Positions 46,922 to 56,314 are shown, counted from the first letter of the stretch. The stretch: 64,000 bases of DNA from Antarctobacter albus (GCF_900101505.1 NZ_FMZI01000009.1:124001-188000); one strand, 5' to 3'. Program-made: numbers and translations. The notes: generated by a model from the sequence alone, not told the origin.

Positions 46922-48328
46922 TCACAGCACGAAATCATCCGCCGTCAGCCCGGTGACATTCGCCACGCGGATCTCGGCATCGGCGATGCCGTCGCCATCG
47001 TTGTCGAGCTGCACGATGGTCGAGCCGGTGGCGGTTTCCAGCAGACGCAGTTCGGGATTGCCCGAGGGCGCAAACCCGGCCGTGCCACGGAACTCGAAAA
47101 CGCCGGGGGACAGGCCGGCGACGACGATCAGATCGATGCCCGGCTCAAAGTCCAGAATCTGGTCGCGGTTGGCACCGGGCACCGTATTGGCCGCCGCGCG
47201 GAACACGAATTGGTCCGCCCCGGTGCCTCCCGTCAGAAAATCGCGCCCCGGACCCCCGGCCAGTTCATCCTCGCCGGAGCGGCCTCGCAGGATGTCGTTG
47301 CCATCATCCCCTTCCAGCGTGTCATTCCCGGCGCCGCCGTCCATCGTGTCGTTCTGGCTGCCGCCTTCGAGCCGGTCAGAGCCGTCCTGTCCCACCAGGA
47401 TGTCATCGCCGATGCCGCCTGCCATCGTGTCGTCGCCCGCGTTGCCGGTGATCACGTCGTCATCTGAACCGCCATCCAGCAGATCGTTGCCGTCGCCGCC
47501 CAAGAGCGTGTCGTTGCCGTTGTCGCCGGACAGGTTGTCATCCCCGCCGCGCCCGACCAGCAGGTCGTCTTCCGTGCCGCCCTCCATCGTGTCCGGAGCG
47601 TCCCCGCCGGCGATGGTATCCTCTCCGCTGTCACCTTCGATCACCCCGGTCGCGACTCCGGCGCCGCCTTCGTAACGGTCATTTCCGCTGAACAGCAGGA
47701 TGTCGCCATCGAAGGTGCCGCTGTTGAAAATCCAATCAGCGCCTTCGCCACCCAGGAAGGCCCTTGATGACCCATAGATATAGCCGGCATTGTTTATGAC
47801 AGAGCCGCCTGTCTGGCCCACGTTGGCGTTGACGATGATACCGGTTCCCGTTGTCCCGATGATTTCGCCGGTGTTCACGACACGTACCGTCGTGTTGCCG
47901 GATGCCAGGATGATTCCGCTGCCGTCGGCATGAATGCGCCCGCTGTTCGAGATCCGACTGGCTATGCTTCCATCTGACTCGGTGACGATGATGCCGCTGC
48001 TGCCCGCAAGGATCGTACCTGCATTGTCCAGCTCGAAGTTTTCTGACACGTCGCCGGCCACGGCGTTTCCGTTCAACGAAATGATCGTCGCATTCGGACC
48101 AAACAGCATGATGCTGCCTTCTCCGGACATCTCGATGGCCGTCAAGGAAGCGTTGGAAACGGTCTGGACCGACCCGTTGACAGACAGGTAGTTGAGCCCG
48201 ACTCCGGACAGGGTGATGGCCTCGTCGTTCGTGATGATCAGCTCACCGTCCTTGGTGACGACGCCAAGTTCCGCCCCGGTCAATGTTCTTGCGGTCGTGT
48301 TGTAGCCTGTAATGGTGAAATTCGCCAT
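46922..48328 (-). CDS. RTX calcium-binding repeat protein with beta-helix-like N-terminus (A)
   Basis: The 468-residue product has the same three-part design as its neighbour. The N-terminal region has short beta repeats (NSGRIHADGSG, VNTGEIIG), RTX nonapeptides lie at about residues 215-365, and the conserved C-terminal domain ends TGLTADDFVL. The shared C-terminus and a gap of only 118 nt suggest a tandem duplication, while the N-terminal halves have diverged. The start ATG (MANFTITGY) follows GGAGAGAAGG. No enzyme motif is visible, so an adhesive or surface-layer role is a guess. Confidence 0.8.
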   Translation of the reverse strand: MANFTITGYNTTARTLTGAELGVVTKDGELIITNDEAITLSGVGLNYLSVNGSVQTVSNASLTAIEMSGEGSIMLFGPNATIISLNGNAVAGDVSENFELDNAGTILAGSSGIIVTESDGSIASRISNSGRIHADGSGIILASGNTTVRVVNTGEIIGTTGTGIIVNANVGQTGGSVINNAGYIYGSSRAFLGGEGADWIFNSGTFDGDILLFSGNDRYEGGAGVATGVIEGDSGEDTIAGGDAPDTMEGGTEDDLLVGRGGDDNLSGDNGNDTLLGGDGNDLLDGGSDDDVITGNAGDDTMAGGIGDDILVGQDGSDRLEGGSQNDTMDGGAGNDTLEGDDGNDILRGRSGEDELAGGPGRDFLTGGTGADQFVFRAAANTVPGANRDQILDFEPGIDLIVVAGLSPGVFEFRGTAGFAPSGNPELRLLETATGSTIVQLDNDGDGIADAEIRVANVTGLTADDFVL

Positions 48329-48365
48329 TTTGCCTTCTCTCCAATTCGCTCTTCAATACATGCAA

Positions 48366-48391
48366 GGACCGGATCGCTGCCGATCCGGTCC
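48366..48391 (-). terminator. Hairpin downstream of msrA
   Basis: GGACCGGATC and its complement form a perfect 10-bp stem with a six-base loop, followed on the - strand by TTGCATG. It lies between the msrA stop and the RTX A start and would separate their transcripts. A smaller inverted repeat, AATGCA-N5-TGCATT, lies at 48401-48417. Confidence 0.65.
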
Positions 48392-48464
48392 ATCCAGCTT
48401 AATGCAGGCCGTGCATTGCGTCATGTGAGCGGGGGAAAGCGGCCGATTGATGCCCATCCTCGGG

Positions 48465-49115
48465 TCAGTTCACGAAAGGTGCGGCGTTGCCCCAAAGCTG
48501 TTTCACACGCTGGTCTCGGCCGCATCCGTCGCGGTAGCGTTTGTAGGCGTCGCGTTGCTTGACGATGCCAAACCGGGTGACGATGCGCTGGCTGCCCTTG
48601 TAGTAGTCCTGATGATAATCCTCGGCCCGGTAAAAGCGTTTGGCGGGCAGGATCGGGGTGACGATCCGCTGGCCCAGCGCCTTTTCCGCCTCTGCCTTGG
48701 CGGCTTCGGCGGCGGATTTCTGGGCGGCATCCGTGTAGAAGATCGCGGTGCGATAGCTTTCGCCACGGTCACAGAACTGGCCCCCTGCGTCGGTCGGATC
48801 GACCGAGCGGAAGAACATGTCGTACAGCTGGCGGACAGAGACCGAGCCGGGATTGAAACTGATCCTGACGGCCTCGTAATGGCCGGTTCCGCCCCGGCTG
48901 ACCTGCTTGTAGGTCGGGTTGGCGGTGCGCCCGCCGGTGTAGCCTGACACCGCCTCGCTTACGCCGCGGACTTTCTCGAAATCCGCCTCGACGCACCAGA
49001 AGCAGCCGCCGGCCACGATGATCTCGGCGGCGCGGGCGGTCTGGGCCGTTGTTCCCAGGCCAAGTGCGAGAAGAAGGCAGAGCAGGGCGGGACGGATGGA
49101 TACGAGACGGGGCAT
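48465..49115 (-). CDS. msrA: Peptide methionine sulfoxide reductase MsrA, secreted form
   Basis: The product has 216 residues. The MsrA active site GGCFWCVEADFEKV is preceded by a Sec signal peptide (about residues 1-30, ending ARA), so the enzyme should work in the periplasm, repairing oxidised methionines there. YTGGRTANPTY, GHYEAV and EDYHQDYY follow as in the family. The start was chosen by AGGAGGACC; the extension to 49187 has no support. Confidence 0.93.
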   Translation of the reverse strand: MPRLVSIRPALLCLLLALGLGTTAQTARAAEIIVAGGCFWCVEADFEKVRGVSEAVSGYTGGRTANPTYKQVSRGGTGHYEAVRISFNPGSVSVRQLYDMFFRSVDPTDAGGQFCDRGESYRTAIFYTDAAQKSAAEAAKAEAEKALGQRIVTPILPAKRFYRAEDYHQDYYKGSQRIVTRFGIVKQRDAYKRYRDGCGRDQRVKQLWGNAAPFVN

Positions 49116-49323
49116 GGCGGGTCCTCCTTTTCCCAAAGCCTGCCCCGGTGCCCCCCTGCCTGGCAATCCACCCCGAGAGGGTCTCACCCGAAGGTGAGCG
49201 AGACGTGACTTTTCTCGAAAAAATTCATCCGTGCTGAAACTTTTTCGGAGAGGGTTCGTGATTCAGGGCACCACACGCCGAAAAACAACTTTGTCGGCGT
49301 AGAGTAGAACTGGGAGAAAATGT

Positions 49324-49737
49324 ATGAATTTCAAGATTATGACCGCCGCTCTCATCTGTGTCGCAGGCACTGCCTTTGCCGGCGGCCACGGCATGGCCCC
49401 GATGGTCGAAGCCGCTGACCAGAGCGTTGCAGAGGGCACCGTTTCCGCGTCCAAGGTTGTCGCGCCCGCCAACGGCTGGCTGGTGGTGCACCGTACCGGC
49501 GAAGACATGAAACCGGGCCCGGTTGTCGGCCATGCGCCGCTGCGCAAGGGCGAGAACATGGATGTCGCCGCGATCCTGACCGAGGAAGTCGCCGCCGGTG
49601 ACATGCTGATGCTCATGGTTCACGGCGAAGACGGTGGCATGACCACCGGTATCTTCGAATACACGCTGGGCGCCAAGGAAGACGGCCCGATCCGCATGGA
49701 CGGCAACCTGGTGATGACCACCATCACCGCCCAGTAA
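49324..49737 (+). CDS. Small secreted DUF7282-like protein
   Basis: The 137-residue product has a signal peptide (about residues 1-19, ending AFA) and one beta-rich domain. Segments such as ANGWLVVHRTGED and the acidic, Met-rich GDMLMLMVHGEDGG resemble the DUF7282 family, whose function is unknown. The upstream 208 nt (49116-49323) hold the divergent promoter region with msrA, a small CTCACC-CGAA-GGTGAG hairpin at 49083-49098 of the next hundred (49183-49198) and a T/A-rich segment. The context with periplasmic MsrA may hint at envelope stress, but that is speculation. Confidence 0.7.
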   Translation: MNFKIMTAALICVAGTAFAGGHGMAPMVEAADQSVAEGTVSASKVVAPANGWLVVHRTGEDMKPGPVVGHAPLRKGENMDVAAILTEEVAAGDMLMLMVHGEDGGMTTGIFEYTLGAKEDGPIRMDGNLVMTTITAQ

Positions 49738-49830
49738 GGGCTTTCGCCGGGTCACCTCGTCTCAACCCCGGCCCGGCACCTGCCGCAGGTTACACGGCAG
49801 GCACGTGCCTGCGTATTTGGGCACGGTGAA

Positions 49831-49869
49831 CGGCCGCCCAGGTCCCGGTTTCCCGGACCTGGGCGGCCG
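49831..49869. terminator. Bidirectional terminator between the DUF7282 and DUF1810 genes
   Basis: A perfect 15-bp stem beginning CGGCCGCCCAGG with a nine-base loop CGGTTTCCC sits between two convergent genes, ending 9 nt before the stop of the leftward gene. It is the strongest hairpin in this part of the window. Confidence 0.85.
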
Positions 49870-49878
49870 CCATGCATT

Positions 49879-50304
49879 TCAGGATGCGTTTCCGCCGATC
49901 GCCTCGCGCGTGATCGGACAGCGGGCGCCGTCATACATGCGGTCCAGTACCTCGGCAAAGACCTCCGGCGCGCCGGGAACCGCCTCGAACAGGGTCATGC
50001 AGGACCGCACCTTGAGCGCATCGACAGCGCCAAGGATCGTTTCCGGATCCGTCTCCGCATGGGTCAGAAGGATCTGCGAAACCTCGACCAGCCGGGGGCC
50101 AAGTACCGGGTGGGCAAGATAGGATGCAGCCTCGTCCAGCCCGGACAGCCCGAAATGCCGCGCCCGATGCGAGCGGCCCAGGATGGCCAGCTGCGGAAAG
50201 ACCCACCAGATCCAGTGCGAGGTCTTCCGGCCCGCGCGCAACTCGCGCAGCACGTCGTCCCAGACCGGGGCCTGGGACGTGACGAACTCGGATAGCTCAG
50301 CCAA
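49879..50304 (-). CDS. DUF1810 family protein
   Basis: The product has about 141 residues. It contains the DUF1810 core: [20 protein letters not shown], then [14 protein letters not shown] and [10 protein letters not shown], ending with [13 protein letters not shown] and a calpastatin-like tail. The function is unknown; calpastatin-like naming in databases is not supported by data here. The likely start is a TTG overlapping the argG stop by 8 nt, since the conserved region begins there; an ATG at 50397 lies inside argG. Confidence 0.85.
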   Translation of the reverse strand: MAELSEFVTSQAPVWDDVLRELRAGRKTSHWIWWVFPQLAILGRSHRARHFGLSGLDEAASYLAHPVLGPRLVEVSQILLTHAETDPETILGAVDALKVRSCMTLFEAVPGAPEVFAEVLDRMYDGARCPITREAIGGNAS

Positions 50305-51520
50305 GACGCCGCTTGCGTGCCGCCAGCAGGCGCAGGCGCAGGGCGTTGAGGGTGATGAAGCCCTCGGCGTCCTTCTGGTCGTAGGCGCCGGCATCATCCT
50401 CGAAGGTTACATGGGCTTCGGAGTAGAGCGAGTTCTCGGACCAGCGACCGATGCAGCGGACCGAGCCCTTGTAGAGCTTCAGACGCACGGTGCCCGAGAC
50501 CAATTGCTGCGAGGTGTCGATGGCCGCCTGCAACATCTCGCGTTCCGGCGAGTACCAGAAACCGTTGTAGATCAGTTCCGCGTAGCGCGGCATCAGGCTG
50601 TCCTTGAGGTGGCCCGCGCCGCTGTCCAGCGTGATCTGTTCGATGCCGCGGTGTGCCTCGAGCAGGATGGTGCCGCCGGGGGTTTCGTAGATGCCGCGCG
50701 ACTTCATGCCGACAAAGCGGTTCTCGACGAAATCCAGCCGCCCGATGCCGTGGGTGCGACCATAGTCGTTCAGCTTGGTCAGGATCGTGGCGGGGGACAT
50801 GGCCTCGCCGTTGATGGCCACGGCGTCGCCCTTTTCAAAGGTGATCTCGATCACCTCGGGCGTGTCGGGCGCGTCCTCGGGGTTCACGGTGCGCAGGTGG
50901 ACGTATTCGGGTGCCTCTTCTGCCGGGTCTTCCAGCACGCGGCCCTCCGACGAGGTGTGCAGCAGGTTCGCATCGACAGAGAAGGGCGCCTCGCCGCGCT
51001 TGTCCTTGGCGATCGGGATCTGGTTCTTCTCGGCAAAGTCCAGCAGCGCGGTGCGCGAGTTCAGGTCCCACTCGCGCCAGGGCGCGATCACCTTGATGTC
51101 GGGGTTCAGCGCGGCGGCGCTCAGTTCAAAACGCACCTGGTCATTGCCCTTGCCGGTGGCACCGTGGGCGACGGCGTCGGCACCGGTTTCCTCAGCGATC
51201 TCGACCAGCCGCTTGGAAATCAGCGGGCGGGCGATGGAGGTGCCCAGCAGGTACAGCCCCTCGTAGACGGCGTTGGCGCGGAACATCGGAAAGACGAAAT
51301 CCCGCACGAATTCCTCGCGCACGTCCTCGATGTAGATGTTCTCGGGCTTGATCCCCAGCATCAGCGCCTTTTCGCGGGCGGGCTCCAGCTCTTCGCCCTG
51401 ACCGAGGTCCGCGGTAAAGGTCACCACTTCGCAGCCGTATTCCGTCTGCAGCCATTTCAGGATGATCGAGGTGTCGAGGCCGCCGGAATAGGCGAGCACA
51501 ACTTTCTTGGGCGCTGTCAT
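50297..51520 (-). CDS. argG: Argininosuccinate synthase
   Basis: The 407-residue product has the N-type ATP pyrophosphatase motif [29 protein letters not shown] and the C-terminal [13 protein letters not shown], all conserved in ArgG. It joins citrulline and aspartate in arginine synthesis. The downstream DUF1810 gene overlaps its end, and the membrane protein gene diverges from it across 128 nt. Confidence 0.97.
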   Translation of the reverse strand: MTAPKKVVLAYSGGLDTSIILKWLQTEYGCEVVTFTADLGQGEELEPAREKALMLGIKPENIYIEDVREEFVRDFVFPMFRANAVYEGLYLLGTSIARPLISKRLVEIAEETGADAVAHGATGKGNDQVRFELSAAALNPDIKVIAPWREWDLNSRTALLDFAEKNQIPIAKDKRGEAPFSVDANLLHTSSEGRVLEDPAEEAPEYVHLRTVNPEDAPDTPEVIEITFEKGDAVAINGEAMSPATILTKLNDYGRTHGIGRLDFVENRFVGMKSRGIYETPGGTILLEAHRGIEQITLDSGAGHLKDSLMPRYAELIYNGFWYSPEREMLQAAIDTSQQLVSGTVRLKLYKGSVRCIGRWSENSLYSEAHVTFEDDAGAYDQKDAEGFITLNALRLRLLAARKRRLG

Positions 51521-51648
51521 GGATCATGTCCTTTGGGGCAGTTTGGCGGGCGGATTAGCCTGTTTTCAGGGAGCCTGCAAGGAAGGGGCGTTGACGCCAC
51601 CTCTCGGCGTGCTACCCCCTGACCCGGATTATTTCGGAAAGGTGCGCG

Positions 51649-52389
51649 ATGCGCGGCTGGCAGATTTTCAGACATTCGTTCCGCATGGTGCTCAACAACC
51701 TCGAAGCGGCCTTTCGCCTGTCGGCGGTCCTGTACGCCGTGCAGGCGCTGAACCAGGTGCTGGTGCTGCTGGCCGCCCCGGCCGAGGGGTCGGCCGCGAC
51801 GGTGATCAACCCGGGCATGGCGATGATGGTTCTCGCGACCTCGATCCTGGCGATTGTCGCCAGCCTGTGGATCGCCGTGGCCTGGCACCGCTATGTCCTG
51901 ACCGGAGAGGAACCCGACGGTGCGGTGCCGCCCTGGCACGGCGGGCTGGTGCTGGCCTACCTGGGCCGGTCGGTGATGATCGCCCTGCTGGTGGTCGTTG
52001 CGCTGGTGGCCGCGCTGATCCCGGTGACGGCGGTCATGGCGATGGCGCCCGCGCTGGGCCTGCCGCTGATGTTGATGGTCGTGGCGCTGGCGGTCTACCT
52101 GTTCTTCCGCTTCGGGGTGATGCTGCCCGCCGGCGCCATCGACCGCAAGATGACCCTGCGCGAGGCCTGGGCCGCGACCGGCAAGGACCAGGAGGCGATG
52201 GTGGTGCTGACGCTGCTGGTGACGGGTATGGTGGTGGCGGTGCAACTGCCCGCGATGCTGAACCCCGACCCGCATTCGCTGATCAACCTTGTCTACAGCG
52301 TCGTTGTCGGCTGGTTCGCGACGATGATCGGGATCTCGGTCCTGACCACGCTCTACGGTGTCTGCGTCGAGGGCCGCGACATCGACTGA
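51649..52389 (+). CDS. Multi-spanning membrane protein of unknown function
   Basis: The 246-residue product has five or six hydrophobic segments (for example AVLYAVQALNQVLVLLAAP, VMIALLVVVALVAALIP) and an amphipathic N-terminal helix. No catalytic or transport motif is visible. It lies 36 nt before ilvA and may be co-transcribed with it. Confidence 0.6.
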   Translation: MRGWQIFRHSFRMVLNNLEAAFRLSAVLYAVQALNQVLVLLAAPAEGSAATVINPGMAMMVLATSILAIVASLWIAVAWHRYVLTGEEPDGAVPPWHGGLVLAYLGRSVMIALLVVVALVAALIPVTAVMAMAPALGLPLMLMVVALAVYLFFRFGVMLPAGAIDRKMTLREAWAATGKDQEAMVVLTLLVTGMVVAVQLPAMLNPDPHSLINLVYSVVVGWFATMIGISVLTTLYGVCVEGRDID

Positions 52390-52425
52390 CTTGCGCAGGC
52401 GCTGGGCTTGGGTCACTTCTGGGCC

Positions 52426-53652
52426 ATGACACGTTTCCAGGACCAGGCCCGCGCCGCCGAGGCCGCCATGCGCGACGTCTTTCCGCCGACGCCGCTCTTG
52501 CGCAATGCCCATCTTTCCGAACGGTTCGGCGCCGAGGTGCTGCTGAAACGCGAGGATCTCAGCCCCGTCCGCAGCTACAAGCTGCGCGGGGCCTTCAACG
52601 CCATGCGCAAGGCGGAGGGGGAAATCCTCTTCGTCTGTGCCTCTGCCGGCAACCACGCGCAGGGCGTGGCCTACATGTGCCGGCATTTCGGGGTGACGGG
52701 CGTGATCTTCATGCCCGTGACGACGCCACAGCAGAAGATCCAGAAGACGCGGATGTTCGGCGGCGACAGTATCGAGATCCGCCTGATCGGGGATTATTTC
52801 GACGATTGCCTGAAGGCGGCGCAGGCGTTCTGCGCGCAGGAGGGTGGGCATTTCCTGTCTCCCTTCGACGATGACGACGTGATCGAGGGGCAGGCCAGCG
52901 TCGCGGTCGAGATTGAACAGCAGCTGGGCCGCGCGCCCGACCACCTGGTGATTCCGGTGGGCGGCGGCGGCTTGTCCTCGGGCGTGCTCAGCTATTTCGG
53001 CAATTCGGTGCAATATACCTTTGTCGAGCCCTCGGGCGGGGCCTGCCTGCGCGCGGCGCTGCAGGCCGGGCGGCCCGTGGCCCTGCCACAGGTGAACACC
53101 TTTGCCGATGGCGCCGCTGTGGCCCGGATTGGTGAGCGGACCTTTGACCGGCTCAAGGGCGTGGGCCTGGCCAATACCCTGACGATCAACGAGGACAGGC
53201 TTTGCCTGACCATCCTGGAAATGCTGAACGTCGAGGGAATCGTTCTGGAACCCGCCGGGGCGCTCTCGGTCGATGCGCTGCAGGACCTCGGCCAGGGGAT
53301 CTCCGGGCGGACGGTGGTCTGTATCACCTCGGGCGGGAATTTCGATTTCGAACGCCTGCCAGAGGTCAAGGAACGCGGGCAGCGCTATTCGGGGGTCAAG
53401 AAGTACTTCATCCTGCGCCTGCCGCAGCGGCCCGGTGCGCTCAAGGATTTCCTGGGCCTGTTGGGTCCCGAGGATGACATCGCGCGATTCGAATACCTCA
53501 AGAAATCCGCGCGCAACTTTGGTTCTGTCCTGATCGGGATCGAGACCTCGGCGCCCGAGAATTTCGCCAAGCTGTTTGCCCAGCTGGATGCGCAGGGGTT
53601 CACCTACCAGGACATCACCGAGGACGAGATCCTCGCCCAGTTCGTGATCTGA
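52426..53652 (+). CDS. ilvA: Threonine dehydratase (ammonia-lyase), biosynthetic
   Basis: The 408-residue product has the PLP-binding Lys in SYKLRGAFNAM, ASAGNHAQGVAY and the glycine loop VGGGGLSSG. A C-terminal ACT-like regulatory domain begins near KKYFILRLPQRPGAL. It deaminates threonine to 2-oxobutyrate for isoleucine synthesis. The single ACT-like domain is the short form. The ATG lacks a strong ribosome-binding site; a TTG six codons upstream is an alternative. Its stop overlaps the next start by one base (TGATG). Confidence 0.93.
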   Translation: MTRFQDQARAAEAAMRDVFPPTPLLRNAHLSERFGAEVLLKREDLSPVRSYKLRGAFNAMRKAEGEILFVCASAGNHAQGVAYMCRHFGVTGVIFMPVTTPQQKIQKTRMFGGDSIEIRLIGDYFDDCLKAAQAFCAQEGGHFLSPFDDDDVIEGQASVAVEIEQQLGRAPDHLVIPVGGGGLSSGVLSYFGNSVQYTFVEPSGGACLRAALQAGRPVALPQVNTFADGAAVARIGERTFDRLKGVGLANTLTINEDRLCLTILEMLNVEGIVLEPAGALSVDALQDLGQGISGRTVVCITSGGNFDFERLPEVKERGQRYSGVKKYFILRLPQRPGALKDFLGLLGPEDDIARFEYLKKSARNFGSVLIGIETSAPENFAKLFAQLDAQGFTYQDITEDEILAQFVI

Positions 53653-54461
53653 TGTTTGCCGGGCGGCGCGTTCTGCTGACCGGCGCGGCACAGGGGATCG
53701 GCCTTGCGCTGGCCCGCGCCCTGGCGGCAGAGAGCGCGCGGCTTTTCCTGACCGACAGGGCCGGGCCGGATCTGGACAGGGTCGCGCGGGACCTGGGGGT
53801 CGAGGCCTTTGCCGCCGATCTGCGTGACCCCGGGCAGATCGCTGCGCTTGTCGCGGGCGCGCAGGCGGCGATGGGCAGGGTCGACATGCTGATCTCGAAC
53901 GCGGGCTTTTCGCGGGGCGCGATGGAGGGGCCTTGCAGCGCGCCGGATGACCAGTGGCAGGACAGTTGGGATCTGCATGTCATGGCGCATCTGCGGGCCG
54001 CGCGGCTTGTCCTGCCCGGTATGCGGGAACGGGGCGAGGGCTGGCTGGTCAATGTTGCCTCGGCGGCGGGGCTGTTGTCGCAGATCGGCGATGCACCCTA
54101 TTCGGCCAGCAAACATGCCGCCGTCAGCCTGGCGCAATCCCTGGCGATCGAACATGGCGACGAGGGTATCCGCGTCGCTGTCGTCTGTCCGCTGTATGTC
54201 GCGACTCCGCTTTTGGGGTACGGGGTTGGGGAAGAGGACCGGCCCGAGGGCGTCCTGACACCCGAAACGGTTGCGGACCGTGTGTTGCAGGGGCTGAGAG
54301 AGCAGCGGTTCCTGATCCTGCCGCATCCGGAGGCGGCGGAGTTTGCACGGCGCCGGGCCGCGGACATGGACCGTTGGATAGACGGCATGCGCCGCTTGCG
54401 GCGCGGGGCCTTTGCCGACGGTGCGCCGCGTGACCTGTCAGAACTGCACCGCCGCATCTGA
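53652..54461 (+). CDS. Short-chain dehydrogenase/reductase
   Basis: The 269-residue product is a classical SDR with TGAAQGIGLAL at the N-terminus, ISNAGFSRG, a Ser in VASAAGLLS and the catalytic YSASKHA. The start overlaps the ilvA stop by one base, so it is translated after it. Substrate is unknown; the C-terminal 40 residues are Arg-rich. The convergent Hpt gene ends 38 nt away. Confidence 0.85.
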   Translation: MFAGRRVLLTGAAQGIGLALARALAAESARLFLTDRAGPDLDRVARDLGVEAFAADLRDPGQIAALVAGAQAAMGRVDMLISNAGFSRGAMEGPCSAPDDQWQDSWDLHVMAHLRAARLVLPGMRERGEGWLVNVASAAGLLSQIGDAPYSASKHAAVSLAQSLAIEHGDEGIRVAVVCPLYVATPLLGYGVGEEDRPEGVLTPETVADRVLQGLREQRFLILPHPEAAEFARRRAADMDRWIDGMRRLRRGAFADGAPRDLSELHRRI

Positions 54462-54499
54462 GCAGCCGGGATTCGCTGTGTCGGGTTGCGCTTTGCCTG

Positions 54500-54835
54500 T
54501 CAGGCGGCAAGTCGACCGGGCAGATCCTGTTCGAACTTGCGCCGCGAGGATTCGAACGTGTCGCGGACCTGTGCCGGGCTGACGGTGTCCGACGCGCCCG
54601 AGGCGGCGGATTTTTCTCCCTTCAGGCACAGTTGGGCCAGTTCCGCGAACCCAAGGTTCAGCGAAGCGCCCTTGAGGAAGTGCATCTGTTCCTCTGTCAC
54701 CACCGGATTCCCTTCGCATTTCTCCAGCGCGACGATGGCGATTTCAACCTCGTCCAGGAACAGGTCGACAACCTCGGCAAAATCCTCGGCGCCGATTTCA
54801 TCGACCAGCTCGTCGACACGCGACCAATCAATCAT
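54500..54835 (-). CDS. Histidine phosphotransfer (Hpt) protein
   Basis: The 111-residue, all-helical product carries the Hpt motif with His52 in HFLKGASLNLGF. Hpt proteins pass a phosphoryl group between histidine kinase receivers and response regulators. The start MIDWSRV was chosen for the GGAGG just upstream. It diverges from a receiver-phosphatase gene across about 198 nt, so these two are likely partners. Confidence 0.9.
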   Translation of the reverse strand: MIDWSRVDELVDEIGAEDFAEVVDLFLDEVEIAIVALEKCEGNPVVTEEQMHFLKGASLNLGFAELAQLCLKGEKSAASGASDTVSPAQVRDTFESSRRKFEQDLPGRLAA

Positions 54836-55033
54836 TCCCTGACCTCCTGCGGAAAACACGCCGGTGAAAGAGGCCGTGGCCCCTTTGTGCGCCCTGTCTA
54901 ATCTGCGCAGGTAAAGGCTGCCTTTCCGTTTGTGCCGGGGCGGCGAAGGAATACGGCGCATTTTATCGTTCAGGCCGCGTTAAGGAACGGAGCTTAGAAA
55001 CCGCGGCATTGGAAACGCCAACAGGGGCACGAA

Positions 55034-56314
55034 TTGCAGACCCAGAGCACCAGTATCCCGTCCGGGCTGACAGGCGCTATTCAGCGCGTGCTGGTGGTCG
55101 ATGACAGCCGCGCCCAGCTGAAGATGGTCGAGACGATGGTCCGCCGCTGGGGGTACGAGGTGATGACCGCCGACTCCGGGCACCAGGCGCTGGAAATCGT
55201 GCGCCGGACGCCGCCGGATCTGATCCTTTCGGACTGGATGATGCCGGGCATGACGGGGTTGGAATTCTGTCGCCATTTCAGGGGCCTGTCCCAGAATGGA
55301 TACGGTTATTTCATCCTGCTCACCTCCAAGAGCGAGAAAGGCGACATTGCCAAGGGGCTGGACGCGGGCGCCGATGATTTCCTGACCAAGCCGGTCAACG
55401 CGCACGAATTGCGCGCGCGGATCAAGGCTGGAGAACGCATCGTGTCGATGGAACGGCAGCTGTCGGAAAAGAACCGCCAGGTCTCGGATGCGCTGGAGGA
55501 GTTGCGTGAGATCCACACCGCCATAGACAACGACCTGCGCCAGGCGCGCACGATCCAGCAATCGCTGGTCCCCGAACGTATCTGCGAGGTCCTGACGTCT
55601 CGCGTCAGCCTGCTGCTCAGGCCCTGCGGTCATGTCGGCGGTGACCTGGTGGGCGTGTTCAAGCCGGGGTTCGGGCGGCTGGGTCTCTACAGTATCGACG
55701 TCTCGGGCCACGGCATCACCTCGGCGATGGTGACGGCGCGGGTGGCGGGCTATCTGTCGTCGACCTTTCCGGAACAGAATGTTGCCCTGGAACGCCGGTT
55801 CGATCGGTTCTACGCCATGCGCGAACCGGCAGAGACGGCGCAGATGCTGAACCAGAGGCTGGCCGCCGATCCCGGGGTCGAAGAATACCTGACGATGGCC
55901 TATGTCGCGGCCGATCTTGCCTCGGGCCGGATGCGCATGGTGCAGGCCGGGCATTCGCCGCCGCTTTTGCTGCGGGCGGATGGCAGCCATGACTTCATCG
56001 GGGATGGCGGGCTGCCCATCGGCCTGGTCGACGAGGTCAGCTATGACCAGCACGATTTCCAGCTGCAGTCCGGGGACCGCCTGCTGCTTTATTCCGACGG
56101 GTTCACCGAGGCGGTGATGAAGAACGGCGAGATGCTGGGCGACGATGGCCTGGTCGAGATCTTTCGCGAAAGCGCCCGCACCGGCAGTGGGCCGGACCTG
56201 CTGGAGGACATGTTCTGGCGCCTGACACAGCAGATGGAAAGCGCCGCGAAACTGGGCGATGACGTTTCTGCCGCGCTGCTGGAATACGACGTTCTCAGGG
56301 ACGCCAGGGCCTGA
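55034..56314 (+). CDS. Response regulator with SpoIIE/PP2C-type serine phosphatase output
   Basis: The product has about 426 residues from a TTG start preceded by AGGGG. The N-terminal receiver domain has DD at 23-24, the phospho-acceptor Asp67 in LSDWMMPG and Lys in FLTKPV. A coiled coil (about residues 140-175) leads to a PP2C/SpoIIE domain with GGDLVGVF, DVSGHGITSAM, SDGFTEA and GDDVSAALL. Such RsbU-like proteins dephosphorylate an anti-sigma antagonist in general stress control. No anti-sigma kinase or antagonist gene is adjacent. Its 3' end overlaps the convergent NUDIX gene by 20 nt. Confidence 0.92.
   Translation: MQTQSTSIPSGLTGAIQRVLVVDDSRAQLKMVETMVRRWGYEVMTADSGHQALEIVRRTPPDLILSDWMMPGMTGLEFCRHFRGLSQNGYGYFILLTSKSEKGDIAKGLDAGADDFLTKPVNAHELRARIKAGERIVSMERQLSEKNRQVSDALEELREIHTAIDNDLRQARTIQQSLVPERICEVLTSRVSLLLRPCGHVGGDLVGVFKPGFGRLGLYSIDVSGHGITSAMVTARVAGYLSSTFPEQNVALERRFDRFYAMREPAETAQMLNQRLAADPGVEEYLTMAYVAADLASGRMRMVQAGHSPPLLLRADGSHDFIGDGGLPIGLVDEVSYDQHDFQLQSGDRLLLYSDGFTEAVMKNGEMLGDDGLVEIFRESARTGSGPDLLEDMFWRLTQQMESAAKLGDDVSAALLEYDVLRDARA

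Noticed and set aside
51517-53691. Long leftward frame across the membrane protein and ilvA genes
   Set aside because: It is antisense to two recognisable genes, with repetitive His/Gln/Arg composition and no plausible start context.
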